From Nitrosomonadales bacterium (GTDB lineage Bacteria; Pseudomonadota; Gammaproteobacteria; Burkholderiales; Gallionellaceae), in NCBI GenBank assembly GCA_016218415.1, contig JACRED010000016.1, positions 1 through 64,000 on the forward strand: DNA of 64,000 nt, read 5' to 3'. The notes under the pieces are model-generated. The model made no database searches. It was not told the origin of the DNA and was given only the letters and a program-made list of their open reading frames with translations. Of the stretch, positions 16,532-26,683 are shown one piece after another. The first letter of the stretch is position 1; each line of letters begins with the position of its first letter. Made by a program: the position numbers and the translations under genes.

Positions 16532-18163
16532 ATGATGTTGAACGATATGAAAATTGGAACACGGTTGATGCTGTTGCTGGCCTTGCTGCTGGCGGGAATG
16601 GTGGCGGTCGGCGTGGTGGGATTGATCGGCATGAGCAAGGCCAACGAGGGGCTGCGCACCGTGTATGAAGACCGCACCATTCCCCTGGGGCAGGTCGCGC
16701 ATATTGAAACATTGCTGATGGACAACAGGCTACAGCTTGCCTTTGCGCTTGCCGATCCCAACCCTGAAGAAATCAAGCGACATACCGGTATTGTGGAAAA
16801 ACATATCGAGGAAATCGGTAAGGTATGGAAGGCATATATGGCCACTTATCTAACGCCTGAAGAGAAGGTGCTGGCGGACAAATTTGCCGAAGATCGCAGC
16901 CGTTTCGTCAAGGAGGGGTTGCGACCCATGATAGAGATGTTGCGTGAGGGAAATTACAAGGGCGCTGTCGATTTTGAAGAGGGCGAGCTCGAGAAGCTTT
17001 TCGTGCCGGTACATGAGGGAATTGAAAAATTGGGCCAATTGCAGCTTGACGTTGCCAAGCAGGAGTATGAGGCGGCGGAATCACGTTATGCGACGACACG
17101 CACGATCTCCATCGCGATGATTCTGATCGGCGCGGTACTGGGTGGGTCGTTGGGATTTTCGATCATAGGTGGCATCAACCGCTCCGTCGGCGAACTGCGC
17201 GGCGTGATGGTGAAGATGGCGGGCGACGGCAATCTGGGCGTGCGCGCCAAGGTGTACGGCAAGGACGAGATCGGTCAGGCGGCCACGGCATTCAACGGGC
17301 TGATCGAGGGCTTTGCCAACATCATCCGCCAAGTGATAGCCAGCGCCAACACGGTGTCCAGCACGGCGGCGCAGCTGTCTGTCTCTTCCACGCAAATCTC
17401 CCAGGGATCGCAGGCGCAGAGCGAGGCCGCAGCCTCCACCGCGGCTGCGGTGGAAGAGATCACCGTGAGCATCAATTCGGTGGCGGCCAATACCGAGGAT
17501 GTGCGCAAACTGTCCGAGAAGAGCTTGCAGCAGACCCAGCAGGGAAACAAGGACGTCAGCGCAATGCTGGGCGAGATCAGCAATGTCGAGGGCGCCGTCA
17601 CCCAGATCGCAGGATCCGTGAAGGATTTCGTGAACAGCACCCAGGCCATTTCGGGGATGACGCAACAGGTGAAAGAGATCGCCGACCAGACCAATCTGCT
17701 CGCGCTGAACGCGGCGATCGAGGCCGCGCGTGCCGGCGAACAGGGGCGCGGCTTTGCGGTGGTGGCAGACGAGGTGCGCAAACTGGCGGAAAAGTCTGCC
17801 AAGTCCGCGAGCGAGATCGATCAGGTGACCAATTCGCTGAAACAGAAATCAACTGCAGTCGAGGCGGTGGTGCAATCCGGCCTGCGTTCCCTGCAGGCGA
17901 CCCAGGAACAGGTGGAGCGCGTCGCCACCATGCTGGGGCAGGCGGGCGAGGCGGTATCCCAATCCACCCAGGGCGTGAACGACATCGCGGCCTCGGTCAG
18001 CGAGCAAAGCCTGGCCAGCACCGAGATCGCGCGCAACGTCGAAAAGATCGCGCAAATGTCCGAGGAGAACAGCGCGGCGGTTCGCTCGAACTCGCAGGAT
18101 ATCGTGCGGCTGGAGGGTTTGGCCAGGGAATTGCAGAGCGCCGTGAGCCGCTTCAGGGTTTGA
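16532..18163 (+). CDS. Methyl-accepting chemotaxis protein, four-helix-bundle sensor
   Basis: The 543-residue protein has helix 1 at about 12-33, a periplasmic four-helix-bundle sensor at 40-185 rich in Glu and Lys, helix 2 at about 190-210, HAMP, and a long signalling coiled coil with the conserved tip. It has no C-terminal pentapeptide for CheR tethering. Two adjacent ATGs at 16532 and 16535 are possible starts; AAAGGAG lies just upstream. The ligand is unknown. It follows the heme-type receptor by 66 bases. Confidence 0.9.
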   Translation: MMLNDMKIGTRLMLLLALLLAGMVAVGVVGLIGMSKANEGLRTVYEDRTIPLGQVAHIETLLMDNRLQLAFALADPNPEEIKRHTGIVEKHIEEIGKVWKAYMATYLTPEEKVLADKFAEDRSRFVKEGLRPMIEMLREGNYKGAVDFEEGELEKLFVPVHEGIEKLGQLQLDVAKQEYEAAESRYATTRTISIAMILIGAVLGGSLGFSIIGGINRSVGELRGVMVKMAGDGNLGVRAKVYGKDEIGQAATAFNGLIEGFANIIRQVIASANTVSSTAAQLSVSSTQISQGSQAQSEAAASTAAAVEEITVSINSVAANTEDVRKLSEKSLQQTQQGNKDVSAMLGEISNVEGAVTQIAGSVKDFVNSTQAISGMTQQVKEIADQTNLLALNAAIEAARAGEQGRGFAVVADEVRKLAEKSAKSASEIDQVTNSLKQKSTAVEAVVQSGLRSLQATQEQVERVATMLGQAGEAVSQSTQGVNDIAASVSEQSLASTEIARNVEKIAQMSEENSAAVRSNSQDIVRLEGLARELQSAVSRFRV

Positions 18164-18237
18164 GCCGGCGCAAGCAAAGCATTTTGGTAAACAGAAATCA
18201 GCCGCACTAAATACGTCTTATATTTTTTGAGAAAAAT

Positions 18238-19881
18238 ATGCAGAACAGGAATGCCTACATATCACAGAAGGAAGTGAACTTCCCGACCAATGCGACACTG
18301 GTGTCCAAGACCGACCTGAAGGGGGTCATCACCTATGCGAATGACGCGTTCGTGGCGATCTCCGGCTATACCCGCGAAGAGTTGATGGGGCGCAGCCATA
18401 ACATGGTGCGCCATCCCGACATGCCGCCGCAGGCCTTCAAGTGGTTGTGGGATACGTTGAAAGCGGGGCGCCCGTGGCGGGGTGTGGTCAAGAACCGCTG
18501 CAAGAACGGCGACCACTACTGGGTGCAGGCCACGGTGGTGCCGCTGATGGAAGCGGGCAAGATCGTCGGCTATATGTCGGTGCGCCGCAAGCCGTCGCGC
18601 GACCTGGTGGCCGAGGCCGAGGGTCTGTACCGGGAATTGAACCAGTCCGGCGCGGAGATAGGATCGAAATACGAACGCTGGAAGTTCAAGAACTGGCCGC
18701 TGCACACCAAGATGCAGGTGCTGATACAGGGCAGCCTGGCGGTCATGCTGTGCCTGGGCCAATTGTATATCCGGGCGCATTTTGAGGAGCATGACGCGCT
18801 GCTGGCGGAACAACTGATCTACGGCCAGATCGGCCTGCATATCCTGCTGTTCTTCGGGATAGGCATGTTCGTGAAGATGCTGATCGTGCGCCCGCTGGAG
18901 ATTGTGGAACGCTCGTTTACAAGGATCATGCAGGGTGAGCTCGATAGCGATCTGGATATTTCAATCCTGGATGAAATGGGCGGATTGTTGTGCAAGACAC
19001 AAACGATGGAATCCTATTTGCGCACCATGGTGGATGAAATAACCCAGTCCTCCAGGCATATGAAGGATTTCATCGGCCAGGTCGACGGCAAGGTTGGCGT
19101 CGTCACCGGCAATGTCATCAAGGAGCAGGACCACATCCAGGCGATCGCGGCCACGATGGAGGAGTATAGCCAGTCGGTGGCCGAGGTGGCGAACATGGCG
19201 GCGGATTCGATGGCCGATGTGCAGGCGATGCAAAAGACTGTCGAGGAAAACAATCGCAACATGGAGCTGAGTATCGCCGCGACCAGCAAGGTGGCGGATA
19301 CTGTGCAATCTTCCAGCAAGACGATTTCCGACTTGGGGGCCTCCATCCAGAAGATCGGTACGATCGCAAACGCGATCAAGGAGATCGCCGATCAGACCAA
19401 TCTGCTGGCACTGAACGCCGCGATCGAAGCGGCACGTGCGGGCGAGCAGGGACGGGGATTTGCGGTGGTGGCGGACGAGGTGCGCAAGCTGGCGGAACGC
19501 ACCGCAACCAGCACCAAGGATATCGCCAACACCATAGGCGAGATCAATGCGATTTCCGTTACTGCGGTCAAGTCCATGCAGGGCGCGGTTGCCGAGGTGG
19601 GAAATGGCATCGAACTGATCCGCAAGAACGGCGAGGGGCTGAAGGAGATCATGGCGGCGACGGTGAGCGTATCCGGTCGGGTCGAACATATTGCGTTGGC
19701 ATCCCGGGAGCAATCGGAGGCCGGGCATGGCGTCGCGATCAGCCTGGAGAACGTCACCGTCCTGGTGGATAGCAATGCGGCTTCGGCCAGGGAAACCAAA
19801 GTTGCTACCCTTGAGCTGGCGAAATCTGCAGATGAGTTGAAGAAGGCCGGGTATCCATTGACCAAGTGTGCAATAGAATAA
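18238..19881 (+). CDS. aer: Aer-like aerotaxis receptor (PAS-MCP)
   Basis: The 547-residue protein has a cytoplasmic N-terminal PAS domain (about 15-125). The [10 protein letters not shown] and [12 protein letters not shown] segments match E. coli Aer closely, including the FAD-binding region. Two membrane helices (about 158-178 and 192-215) with almost no periplasmic loop follow, then a HAMP-like linker and the MCP signalling domain. It should sense respiratory redox state through FAD. It sits between the other receptors and cheV, and with the heme receptor suggests that energy taxis is important here. Confidence 0.88.
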   Translation: MQNRNAYISQKEVNFPTNATLVSKTDLKGVITYANDAFVAISGYTREELMGRSHNMVRHPDMPPQAFKWLWDTLKAGRPWRGVVKNRCKNGDHYWVQATVVPLMEAGKIVGYMSVRRKPSRDLVAEAEGLYRELNQSGAEIGSKYERWKFKNWPLHTKMQVLIQGSLAVMLCLGQLYIRAHFEEHDALLAEQLIYGQIGLHILLFFGIGMFVKMLIVRPLEIVERSFTRIMQGELDSDLDISILDEMGGLLCKTQTMESYLRTMVDEITQSSRHMKDFIGQVDGKVGVVTGNVIKEQDHIQAIAATMEEYSQSVAEVANMAADSMADVQAMQKTVEENNRNMELSIAATSKVADTVQSSSKTISDLGASIQKIGTIANAIKEIADQTNLLALNAAIEAARAGEQGRGFAVVADEVRKLAERTATSTKDIANTIGEINAISVTAVKSMQGAVAEVGNGIELIRKNGEGLKEIMAATVSVSGRVEHIALASREQSEAGHGVAISLENVTVLVDSNAASARETKVATLELAKSADELKKAGYPLTKCAIE

Positions 19882-19923
19882 AGCCTCTCCCAACCTCCCC
19901 TGATTAAAGGGGCTGGAGGGGCT
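19882..19923. repeat. Nested hairpin between the aer-like gene and the first cheV
   Basis: Inner arms CCCCT (19897-19901) and AGGGG (19908-19912); outer arms AGCCTCTCC (19882-19890) and GGAGGGGCT (19915-19923) with one G-U pair. It begins directly after the stop codon and has no T-run. Confidence 0.55.
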
Positions 19924-19934
19924 AAGGAGAACAA

Positions 19935-20870
19935 ATGTCTGACTTGTTGAAGAACATTGATGCGCGCACCAAGCTTGCGGGAACCAACAAGCTTGAGATT
20001 CTTATGTTTTCGCTGGGCAAGGATGCGCGCAGCAATCGCGAGGAAACATTTGGCATCAACGTATTTAAGGTGCGCGAGGTGATGCGTATACCCGAGATCA
20101 CCCGGGCACCGGAAATGCCTGCGTCTGTAGAGGGGATGGTGAGCTTGCGGGGTTCGCTGGTGCCGGTGATCGATCTGGCCAAATATATCGGCATCGAGAC
20201 AGATACTAAGCCGGACATCATGATCGTCACCGAATATAACGGCCAGACCCAGGGGTTTCTGGTCAGGGCGGTGGATAATATCCTGCGCCTGGACTGGTCG
20301 GCGATGCGCGTACCCCCCGCGATGCTGATGGCGGAAATGGGCGGGTTGGTCACAGCGATCACCGAACTAAGCGATGGCCGTTTGGTGATGATGATGGACG
20401 TGGAAAAAGTTCTTTCTGAAACCAGTCGCTACGACGAGAGTGTTTTTAAAAATGTGCAGCCGTTAGGGAGGGAGCGCACGGTATTTTTTGTGGATGATTC
20501 GTCGGTGGCGCGCAACCAGATATCGCGCACGCTGGATGCGATGCAGGTGAAATATATATCCGCAATCAACGGTCGCCAGGCTTGGGCAGAATTGTCCAGA
20601 ATGGCGGACTCGGCAGAATCAACACATGAGCTTCTCAGGGACAGACTGCATGTCATCCTGACCGATGTGGAGATGCCGGAGATGGACGGTTATATGCTGA
20701 CCCGCAAGATCAAATCGGACAAGCGGTTTGAAGGCATAACGGTGTTGATGCACTCTTCGTTGAGCAGTTCATCGAATAAACAGCTGGGCAAGGCTGTCGG
20801 AGTGGATGAGTACGTCGCAAAATTTGAACCGCAGAGACTGGCGCAGACTCTGGCGCGATTATTGGCTTGA
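19935..20870 (+). CDS. cheV: Chemotaxis coupling/receiver protein CheV (first copy)
   Basis: The 311-residue protein joins a CheW-like coupling domain (about 20-165) to a receiver domain (about 180-310) with acidic FFVDDS, phospho-acceptor region TDVEMPEMDGY and the late lysine in YVAKFEP. CheV couples receptors to CheA and adapts through its own phosphorylation. AAGGAG precedes the start. A paralogue follows directly. Confidence 0.95.
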   Translation: MSDLLKNIDARTKLAGTNKLEILMFSLGKDARSNREETFGINVFKVREVMRIPEITRAPEMPASVEGMVSLRGSLVPVIDLAKYIGIETDTKPDIMIVTEYNGQTQGFLVRAVDNILRLDWSAMRVPPAMLMAEMGGLVTAITELSDGRLVMMMDVEKVLSETSRYDESVFKNVQPLGRERTVFFVDDSSVARNQISRTLDAMQVKYISAINGRQAWAELSRMADSAESTHELLRDRLHVILTDVEMPEMDGYMLTRKIKSDKRFEGITVLMHSSLSSSSNKQLGKAVGVDEYVAKFEPQRLAQTLARLLA

Positions 20871-20886
20871 CAGTTAGTAGGGAGTA

Positions 20887-20944
20887 GGAAGTGGAACGGC
20901 ACTTTGTGCCTCAGTGGAAAGCAGGAAACCCACTCTCCACTTCC
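20887..20944 (+). repeat. Structured repeat, copy 1, in the leader of the second cheV
   Basis: Outer stem GGAAGTGG (20887-20894)/CCACTTCC (20937-20944) encloses two hairpins: GGCAC-TTT-GTGCC (20898-20910) and AGTGG (20913-20917)/CCACT (20930-20934). The layout is a three-way junction. A second copy lies ahead of cheA at 23112-23178. Confidence 0.7.
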
Positions 20945-20962
20945 CAGACGAGGGAGATAGAG

Positions 20963-21910
20963 ATGAGTTATACGGATGATATGTTGAGAAACGATCAGGA
21001 CGACTTGATCCATCAGGTTGATGCGCGCACCAATCTGGCGGGCACCAACAAGATGGAAATCCTGTTGTTCAGCCTGGGCAGCGAAGAAAAATTCGGCATC
21101 AACGTATTCAAGGTCAAGGAAGTCTGCAATGTCGGCAAGATCACCCGCACTCCCAATATGCCGAGCGGTGTGGACGGCATCGTATCGTTGCGCGGGCATG
21201 TGATGCCGGTACTGAACCTGGCCAGCTTCATGGGAATCACCCCGACGAAAAAGCATGAGACCATGCTGGTTGCCGAATATAGCCGACATGTCTTGGGGTT
21301 TCTGGTGGAGGGGGTGGATCGTATCATCCGCGTGGACTGGGAAAAGGTCCGCGCCACAGAAGGGATGCTGTCGGACAAGAGCGCATTGATCACGGCTATT
21401 ACCGAGTTGCCGGACGGCATGCTGATTTCGATACTGGATGTCGAGCAGATTCTGGCCAATGCTTTCGGCGAGGCGATCGTCGGCAACGTCGAAAAGGTCG
21501 ATTCGAGAAATGATATATGCATATTCTTTGCCGATGACTCGATGGTGGCGCGCAGAAAGATCATCGAGGTGCTGGACAAGATGGGCGTCAAGCACGTGCA
21601 GTCCAACAACGGCAACGAGGCATGGGACAGGCTCAGGGCGATGGCGGACACCGCGCAGAGCGCCGGGACGGTCCTGCGCGACCAGATCCAGGTGATACTG
21701 ACCGATGCGGAAATGCCCGAGATGGACGGCTATGTGTTGACCCAGCACATCAAGTCGGATCGGCGTTTTGACGGCATACCGGTAGTGATGCATTCGTCGC
21801 TGTCTTCCGAAGCGAATAGGGCCATGGGACAGCGTGTCGGTGTGGATTATTATGTGCCGAAATTTGATTCGATGATTTTGTCTTCAACGCTGCGTCCGTT
21901 GTTGGCATGA
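20963..21910 (+). CDS. cheV: Chemotaxis coupling/receiver protein CheV (second copy)
   Basis: The 315-residue protein has the same CheW-receiver layout as its neighbour: coupling domain about 25-170, receiver about 185-315 with FFADDS, TDAEMPEMDGY and YYVPKFD. The two differ enough that they may serve different receptors. I start at MSYTDD, after GGGAG; the frame upstream to 20891 runs through the repeat element and is not coding. No cheW is in the window, so the two CheV may supply much of the coupling. Confidence 0.93.
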   Translation: MSYTDDMLRNDQDDLIHQVDARTNLAGTNKMEILLFSLGSEEKFGINVFKVKEVCNVGKITRTPNMPSGVDGIVSLRGHVMPVLNLASFMGITPTKKHETMLVAEYSRHVLGFLVEGVDRIIRVDWEKVRATEGMLSDKSALITAITELPDGMLISILDVEQILANAFGEAIVGNVEKVDSRNDICIFFADDSMVARRKIIEVLDKMGVKHVQSNNGNEAWDRLRAMADTAQSAGTVLRDQIQVILTDAEMPEMDGYVLTQHIKSDRRFDGIPVVMHSSLSSEANRAMGQRVGVDYYVPKFDSMILSSTLRPLLA

Positions 21911-21923
21911 TGTTGCTGGTTTC

Positions 21924-21952
21924 GCAGGGGCGGGTTTGAAACCTGCCCCTGC
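21924..21952. repeat. Compact hairpin between the second cheV and cheY
   Basis: Arms GCAGGGGCGGGTTT (21924-21937) and AAACCTGCCCCTGC (21939-21952) pair over 14 positions with one G-U and a single-base loop. It is followed by the cheY ribosome site, not by Ts. The shape recalls dispersed intergenic palindromes. Confidence 0.65.
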
Positions 21953-21967
21953 ATTAAGGAGTTTGTT

Positions 21968-22357
21968 ATGGGAATAGAAAACACAAGATTTTTGGTGGTG
22001 GATGATTTTTCCACGATGCGTCGCATCGTGCGAAATCTTCTTAAAGAATTGGGTTTTTCCAATGTGCAGGAAGCGGAGAACGGCGTTGAAGCACTGGCCA
22101 AGTTGCGTGCGGAAACATTCGATTTTGTGGTGTCGGACTGGAATATGCCTGTCATGACAGGCATCGAGCTGTTGAAGGAGATACGCGCGGATGCCAAGCT
22201 CAAGCATCTGCCGGTGCTGATGGTGACTGCCGAGGCAAAAAAGGAAAATATCATCGCGGCGGCACAGGCGGGGGCGAGCGGTTACGTCGTGAAACCTTTC
22301 ACGGCTGCCACTCTGGACGAGAAGTTGAAGAAAGTTTTTCAAACCATGAATAAGTGA
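21968..22357 (+). CDS. cheY: Chemotaxis response regulator CheY
   Basis: This single receiver domain of 129 residues carries every key residue in E. coli numbering: Asp12, Asp13, phospho-acceptor Asp57 (SDWNMP), Thr87 and Lys109 (VKPF). Phosphorylated by CheA, it binds FliM/FliN and reverses the motor. AAGGAG precedes the ATG. The stop overlaps the possible GTG start of cheZ. Confidence 0.97.
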   Translation: MGIENTRFLVVDDFSTMRRIVRNLLKELGFSNVQEAENGVEALAKLRAETFDFVVSDWNMPVMTGIELLKEIRADAKLKHLPVLMVTAEAKKENIIAAAQAGASGYVVKPFTAATLDEKLKKVFQTMNK

Positions 22358-23103
22358 GTGATGCCATGACGACTAATTCCGCAACTCAGGATTCAGATGA
22401 CCTCGAAGCGCTGTTCGACAGTATTGTGGCAGCCAATAGCGCCGGGATAAAAATAGCCGCTTCGGCCGAAAATGTGGTGCCTATCGGGGGCGAGGCCGAT
22501 TCCGGAAGAGTGATCAACCAGATCGGCCTGATGGCCCGCAACTTGCACGATTCATTGCGCGAGCTGGGACTGAGCAAGCTGGTGGAAAAGGCGGCAGCCG
22601 AAATCCCGGATGCACGCGACCGTTTGAATTATGTCGCGACCATGACCGAGCGAGCCGCGGACCGCGTGTTGAATGCGACCGAGGCCGCGCAACCGCTGGT
22701 CGAAAAGATGGAGGTCGAAGCGCACCAGTTATCCGGGCAATGGCAGCTATTGTTCGACAACAAACTCGATGTGGAGCAATTCAGGAAGCTTGCGATGCAA
22801 ACCCAGTCGTTTTTGAATGAGGTGCCGAAGCAAGCCAAAGAGACCAATGCCTACCTGATGGAGATCATGATGGCACAGGATTTCCAGGACCTGACCGGAC
22901 AGGTCATCAAGAAGATCACTGCCGTCACCCAGGAAATGGAGCAGCAGTTGCTGGCCTTGCTGGTCGAGAACGCGCCGGCTTCGGTCAAGGCCGATCTGAA
23001 TCCTTCCCTGTTGAATGGGCCGGTGGTCAATGCAAAGGGCCGCACGGATGTGGTGAGCAACCAGGATCAGGTGGATGAGTTGCTGGAAAGTTTGGGTTTT
23101 TGA
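22354..23103 (+). CDS. cheZ: CheY-P phosphatase CheZ
   Basis: The 249-residue helical protein has the catalytic segment [15 protein letters not shown], in which the Asp and Gln of DLTGQ act on CheY-P, and a C-terminal CheY-binding tail [10 protein letters not shown]. The frame opens at GTG 22354, overlapping the cheY stop as GTGA; ATG at 22366 is an alternative. Its presence fits a gamma/beta-type chemotaxis circuit. Confidence 0.95.
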   Translation: MSDAMTTNSATQDSDDLEALFDSIVAANSAGIKIAASAENVVPIGGEADSGRVINQIGLMARNLHDSLRELGLSKLVEKAAAEIPDARDRLNYVATMTERAADRVLNATEAAQPLVEKMEVEAHQLSGQWQLLFDNKLDVEQFRKLAMQTQSFLNEVPKQAKETNAYLMEIMMAQDFQDLTGQVIKKITAVTQEMEQQLLALLVENAPASVKADLNPSLLNGPVVNAKGRTDVVSNQDQVDELLESLGF

Positions 23104-23111
23104 TAGGGGCT

Positions 23112-23178
23112 GGGAAGTGGATAGTGGAGCGGCACTGCGTGCCTCAGTGGGAAGTGGAAAACCCACTCACCACTTCCC
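23112..23178 (+). repeat. Structured repeat, copy 2, in the leader of cheA
   Basis: Outer stem GGGAAGTGG (23112-23120)/CCACTTCCC (23170-23178) encloses GGCAC-TGC-GTGCC (23131-23143) and AGTGGG (23146-23151)/CCCACT (23162-23167). It has the same three-way shape as copy 1 at 20887-20944, with changes in loops and longer stems. A further CCCCACTTCCC lies at 23182-23192. Confidence 0.7.
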
Positions 23179-23208
23179 ACTCCCCACTTCCCAGACAAGG
23201 AGAATGGT

Positions 23209-25077
23209 ATGAATGACTTTGCCGGTATGGAAGACTTGCTAAGCGATTTCCTGGTCGAGGCGGGGGATATGCTGTCCGATGTGGACAGCAAGCTGATGGG
23301 ACTGGAAAAAACTCCGGCGGATAGCCAGTTGCTCAACGAGATATTCCGCGGATTTCACACGATCAAGGGGGGAGCCGGTTTTCTGAATGCGGGCGAACTG
23401 GTGGCGCTTTGCCACATCACGGAGAACCTGTTCGACAAACTGCGCAACCGCGATCTGGTTTTGAGCGCCGAACTCATGGATGTGATCTTTGCGGCGACTG
23501 CGGAAGTGCGCAGGATGTTTGCCTCGTTGCAGCAAAGCCTGCAACCCAGCGCTCCGCCCGCTGAAATAACCGAAGCCTTGCAAGCCGCGCTGGTCGGCAA
23601 AAAAGTTCCGGCGCTGGCTGCGCGTTCCGACAGGAAGGCGGCTGAACCATCGCCGGCCCCCTCGTCGATGTCAGCGAATACTGAAAACGGGACCGGTCCC
23701 GATAGCGTGGATTGGGACCAGTTGTACCGCGCGCTGACCGGCACCGATATCGTCGCCCAAGTGGGTGCGACGCGCGATCCGGAAAAGATCGCTGCTGCCG
23801 TTTCCGAGGAGGAATCCACACGGGCGGCATTCGGGCGGCGCGCGACCGACGTGCCCGGCGCCACCATAGGCCGCCGCGACGGCGATATACCGGCCAAGGA
23901 AGCCAAGGAAACCACGATACGCGTGGATACCGACCGTCTGGATCAGGTGTTGAACCTGTCCGGCGAGATCGGCCTGACCAAGAACCGCTTGACCCATTTG
24001 CGTTCCGACATCATCCAGGGGCGCAATGATGCGGAGACTTTGCACGAGCTGGACCAGGCGGTCAGCCAGCTGGACATGCTGGTGGTGAATCTGCAGAACG
24101 CGGTGATGAAGACGCGCATGCAGCCGATCGGCCGTTTGTTCAAGAAATATCCGCGCCTGGCGCGCGATCTGGCGCGATCGCTGGGCAAGGACGTGGAGCT
24201 GGTGCTGGTCGGCGAAGATACCGAAATGGACAAGACCATGATCGAGGACCTCAACGATCCGCTGGTGCATCTGGTGCGCAACGCGGTGGACCACGGGGTG
24301 GAGACCGTCGAGGGACGTATCGCCGCCGGCAAGCCGGAAAAGAGCATCGTGGAATTGAGCGCCCGCCAGGAAGGCGACCATATCCTGATCACGATCGCCG
24401 ACGACGGCAAAGGCATGCGCCCCGAAGTGATCCGCAGCAAGGCGGTCGAGAAAGGACTGATCACCAGCGAGGTGGCGAATACGCTGGACGAGAACCAGTG
24501 TCTGGAGCTGATCTTCCTGCCGGGTTTCAGCACCAAGGATGAAATCTCCAGTGTCTCGGGCCGCGGAGTTGGCATGGATGTGGTGAAGACCAATATCCAG
24601 AAACTCAATGGCGTGGTCAACATCCAGTCCGAGTTCGGCAAAGGCACCGTGATCACCATACAGCTGCCGCTGACGCTGGCAATTCTGCCCGTGCTGATCC
24701 TGCGTCTGGGCGACCAGTCTTTTGCGGTGCCGTTGTCCATGGTGCGCGAGATACTTTCGGTCACCCCGGAATCGCTGCAGCAAGTCTCAGGCAAAGCCAC
24801 CATGGTGGTGCGCGGCGAAGTGTTGCCGGTGTTGCCGCTGGCGCAGCTGATCGGCTGGAAGCAAAGCGGGGATGCGGAAGTCGGGGTGCTGATGCAATTC
24901 GGCAACAACAGTTTCATCCTGTCGGCAGATTCCTTTGCCGGGCACGACGATGTCGTGATCAAATCATTGGACACCTTCAGGCCCAAGGGGGTCGCGGGCG
25001 TCACGATGTCCAGCGACGGGGATATCGTGCTGATACTGGATATCAAGGAATTGTTGAGCGACGTGCGCGCGCATTGA
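23209..25077 (+). CDS. cheA: Chemotaxis histidine kinase CheA
   Basis: The protein is 622 residues. The HPt domain (1-105) has His50 in FHTIKGGAGFL. A linker of about 125 residues, Pro/Ala-rich, stands where P2 is expected and no clear CheY-binding P2 fold is seen. P3 dimerisation starts near 232 (TDRLDQVLNLSGEIGL). The HATPase (about 330-480) has HLVRNAVDHG, DDGKGM and GRGVGMDVVK, and the CheW-like P5 domain ends the chain. It phosphorylates CheY, both CheV and possibly other receivers. The ribosome site AGGAG is 6 bases before the ATG. Confidence 0.96.
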   Translation: MNDFAGMEDLLSDFLVEAGDMLSDVDSKLMGLEKTPADSQLLNEIFRGFHTIKGGAGFLNAGELVALCHITENLFDKLRNRDLVLSAELMDVIFAATAEVRRMFASLQQSLQPSAPPAEITEALQAALVGKKVPALAARSDRKAAEPSPAPSSMSANTENGTGPDSVDWDQLYRALTGTDIVAQVGATRDPEKIAAAVSEEESTRAAFGRRATDVPGATIGRRDGDIPAKEAKETTIRVDTDRLDQVLNLSGEIGLTKNRLTHLRSDIIQGRNDAETLHELDQAVSQLDMLVVNLQNAVMKTRMQPIGRLFKKYPRLARDLARSLGKDVELVLVGEDTEMDKTMIEDLNDPLVHLVRNAVDHGVETVEGRIAAGKPEKSIVELSARQEGDHILITIADDGKGMRPEVIRSKAVEKGLITSEVANTLDENQCLELIFLPGFSTKDEISSVSGRGVGMDVVKTNIQKLNGVVNIQSEFGKGTVITIQLPLTLAILPVLILRLGDQSFAVPLSMVREILSVTPESLQQVSGKATMVVRGEVLPVLPLAQLIGWKQSGDAEVGVLMQFGNNSFILSADSFAGHDDVVIKSLDTFRPKGVAGVTMSSDGDIVLILDIKELLSDVRAH

Positions 25078-25155
25078 AGCACCTGCGTGCCTGCATGAGC
25101 GGCATGTCATGGGGTTTAACGCTCCGTCCATCGTCGATCGGGAGTGAGCGGAAAT

Positions 25156-25998
25156 ATGAGTGACGAGCCGGTCCGGGAATTTCATTTCACCACGCAGGAT
25201 TTTCAGCTGATCAGCAAACTGATACACCGGCGTGCCGGGATATCGCTGAGCGAGTCCAAGCAGGAGCTTGTGTACAGCCGGGTGGCGCGGCGGTTGCGTG
25301 CCACGGGTATCAAGACCTTCGCGGAATATCTGCAACGCCTGCAACGCGGCGACCCGGCAGAGTGGGAGGAATTCACCAATTCGCTGACCACCAACCTGAC
25401 CTCGTTCTTCCGCGAGGCACATCATTTCCAAATTCTGGCCGATCAACTGCGCAAACTGGGCAAGGTACGCCCTGTCGAATTGTGGTGTTCGGCCTGCTCG
25501 ACGGGCGAGGAAGCCTATTCGATGGCGATGACGGCCGTGGATACCTACGGCAGCTTCGATAATCCGGTCAGGATCGTCGCATCGGATCTCGATACCAAGG
25601 TGCTGGAAACCGCGCGTATCGGCCGTTACAAGCTGGAGTCGGTCGCCAGGATGACGGCACAGCAGGTCGACAAGTTCTTTGTGCGCGGCAAGGGCGAAGA
25701 CGCGGGATTCGTGCAGGTGCGGCCCGAGCTGCAAAAAATGATCGTCTTCAGGCGCGTCAACCTGCTGGATGCGGCCTGGCCGATACGCGAGCAACTGGAC
25801 GCGATCTTCTGCCGCAATGTGATGATTTACTTCGACAAGGCGACCCAGCTGGCGGTGCTCAAGAAATTTGCGCCCCTGCTGCGCGGCGACGGCCTGCTGT
25901 TTGCCGGGCATTCGGAGAATTTCTATCATGCCGACGCCTATTTCAAGCTGCGCGGCAATACTGTTTACGAGCCGGTCGCCAGACCGGGTGCGAAATGA
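25156..25998 (+). CDS. cheR: Chemoreceptor methyltransferase CheR
   Basis: The 280-residue protein has the N-terminal CheR helical domain (about 10-75) and the SAM-dependent methyltransferase domain with [18 protein letters not shown] as the cofactor loop, plus [10 protein letters not shown]. It methylates receptor glutamates. The frame also opens at GTG 25144, but the ribosome signal fits the ATG at 25156 better. The stop overlaps the cheB start as ATGA. Confidence 0.95.
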   Translation: MSDEPVREFHFTTQDFQLISKLIHRRAGISLSESKQELVYSRVARRLRATGIKTFAEYLQRLQRGDPAEWEEFTNSLTTNLTSFFREAHHFQILADQLRKLGKVRPVELWCSACSTGEEAYSMAMTAVDTYGSFDNPVRIVASDLDTKVLETARIGRYKLESVARMTAQQVDKFFVRGKGEDAGFVQVRPELQKMIVFRRVNLLDAAWPIREQLDAIFCRNVMIYFDKATQLAVLKKFAPLLRGDGLLFAGHSENFYHADAYFKLRGNTVYEPVARPGAK

Positions 25999-26606
25999 CG
26001 GTCGGCGCAACGGCCATGCCCGCGTTCGGTCAGCGCTGCATCGTGGTCGGGTCTTCGACCGGGGGCACGGAAGCCATCAAGGTGTTCCTGTCGGGCATGC
26101 CGCACCATGCGCCCCCGATATTGATAGCACAGCATATGCCGGAATCGTTCACCCGGTCTTTCGTCGCGCGTCTGGACAGTTTGTGCCGGATGCGGGTGAA
26201 AGAGGCGGAGCATCAGGAGAAGATACTGGCGGGCACGGTCTATATCGCGCCGGGGCATTCGCATATGCTGCTGGAGCGGGTGCCGGGGGGTGTTTACCGG
26301 ATCGTGCTGAACCAGGATCCGCCGGTGAACCGCCACCGCCCTTCGGTCGAAGTGCTGTTCAAGGCGGCCGCAAAAGTACTGGGCAGCCATGCGGTCGGCG
26401 TGATGCTGACCGGGATGGGCAAGGATGGCGCGACAGCGATGCTGGAGATGCACCGGGCTGGCGCATACAACTTCGCCCAGGACGAGGCCAGTTGCGTGGT
26501 GTTCGGGATGCCGCGCGAAGCCATCGAGATTGGCGCGGTGGACGAGATCCTGCCACTGGACAAACTGGCGGAACGTGTGCTGGCCTATTTGAGAGTGCCA
26601 AAATAA
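25995..26606 (+). CDS. cheB: CheB-type methylesterase lacking the receiver domain
   Basis: The 203-residue protein is only the catalytic domain of CheB: Ser21 (GSSTGG), His47 (AQHMP) and Asp144 (LTGMGKDGA) form the triad. It demethylates or deamidates receptor glutamates. The usual N-terminal receiver of about 130 residues and linker are absent. The start overlaps the cheR stop, so the short form is native and not a truncation by frameshift. Without a receiver it cannot be activated by CheA phosphorylation in the classic way. Confidence 0.92.
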   Translation: MTVGATAMPAFGQRCIVVGSSTGGTEAIKVFLSGMPHHAPPILIAQHMPESFTRSFVARLDSLCRMRVKEAEHQEKILAGTVYIAPGHSHMLLERVPGGVYRIVLNQDPPVNRHRPSVEVLFKAAAKVLGSHAVGVMLTGMGKDGATAMLEMHRAGAYNFAQDEASCVVFGMPREAIEIGAVDEILPLDKLAERVLAYLRVPK

Positions 26607-26683
26607 CCGCCGATTTACATCGCTATTCGCCCGATTGAACTTTCCCATGTTGTCGATAATTGCCATGACCAGCGGAGTCCATC

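Noticed and set aside
26633..26659. GTCGATAA just upstream of flhB, considered as a sigma-28 promoter
   Set aside because: The -10 fits but the base tetramer at the correct -35 distance is GATT, not TAAA.
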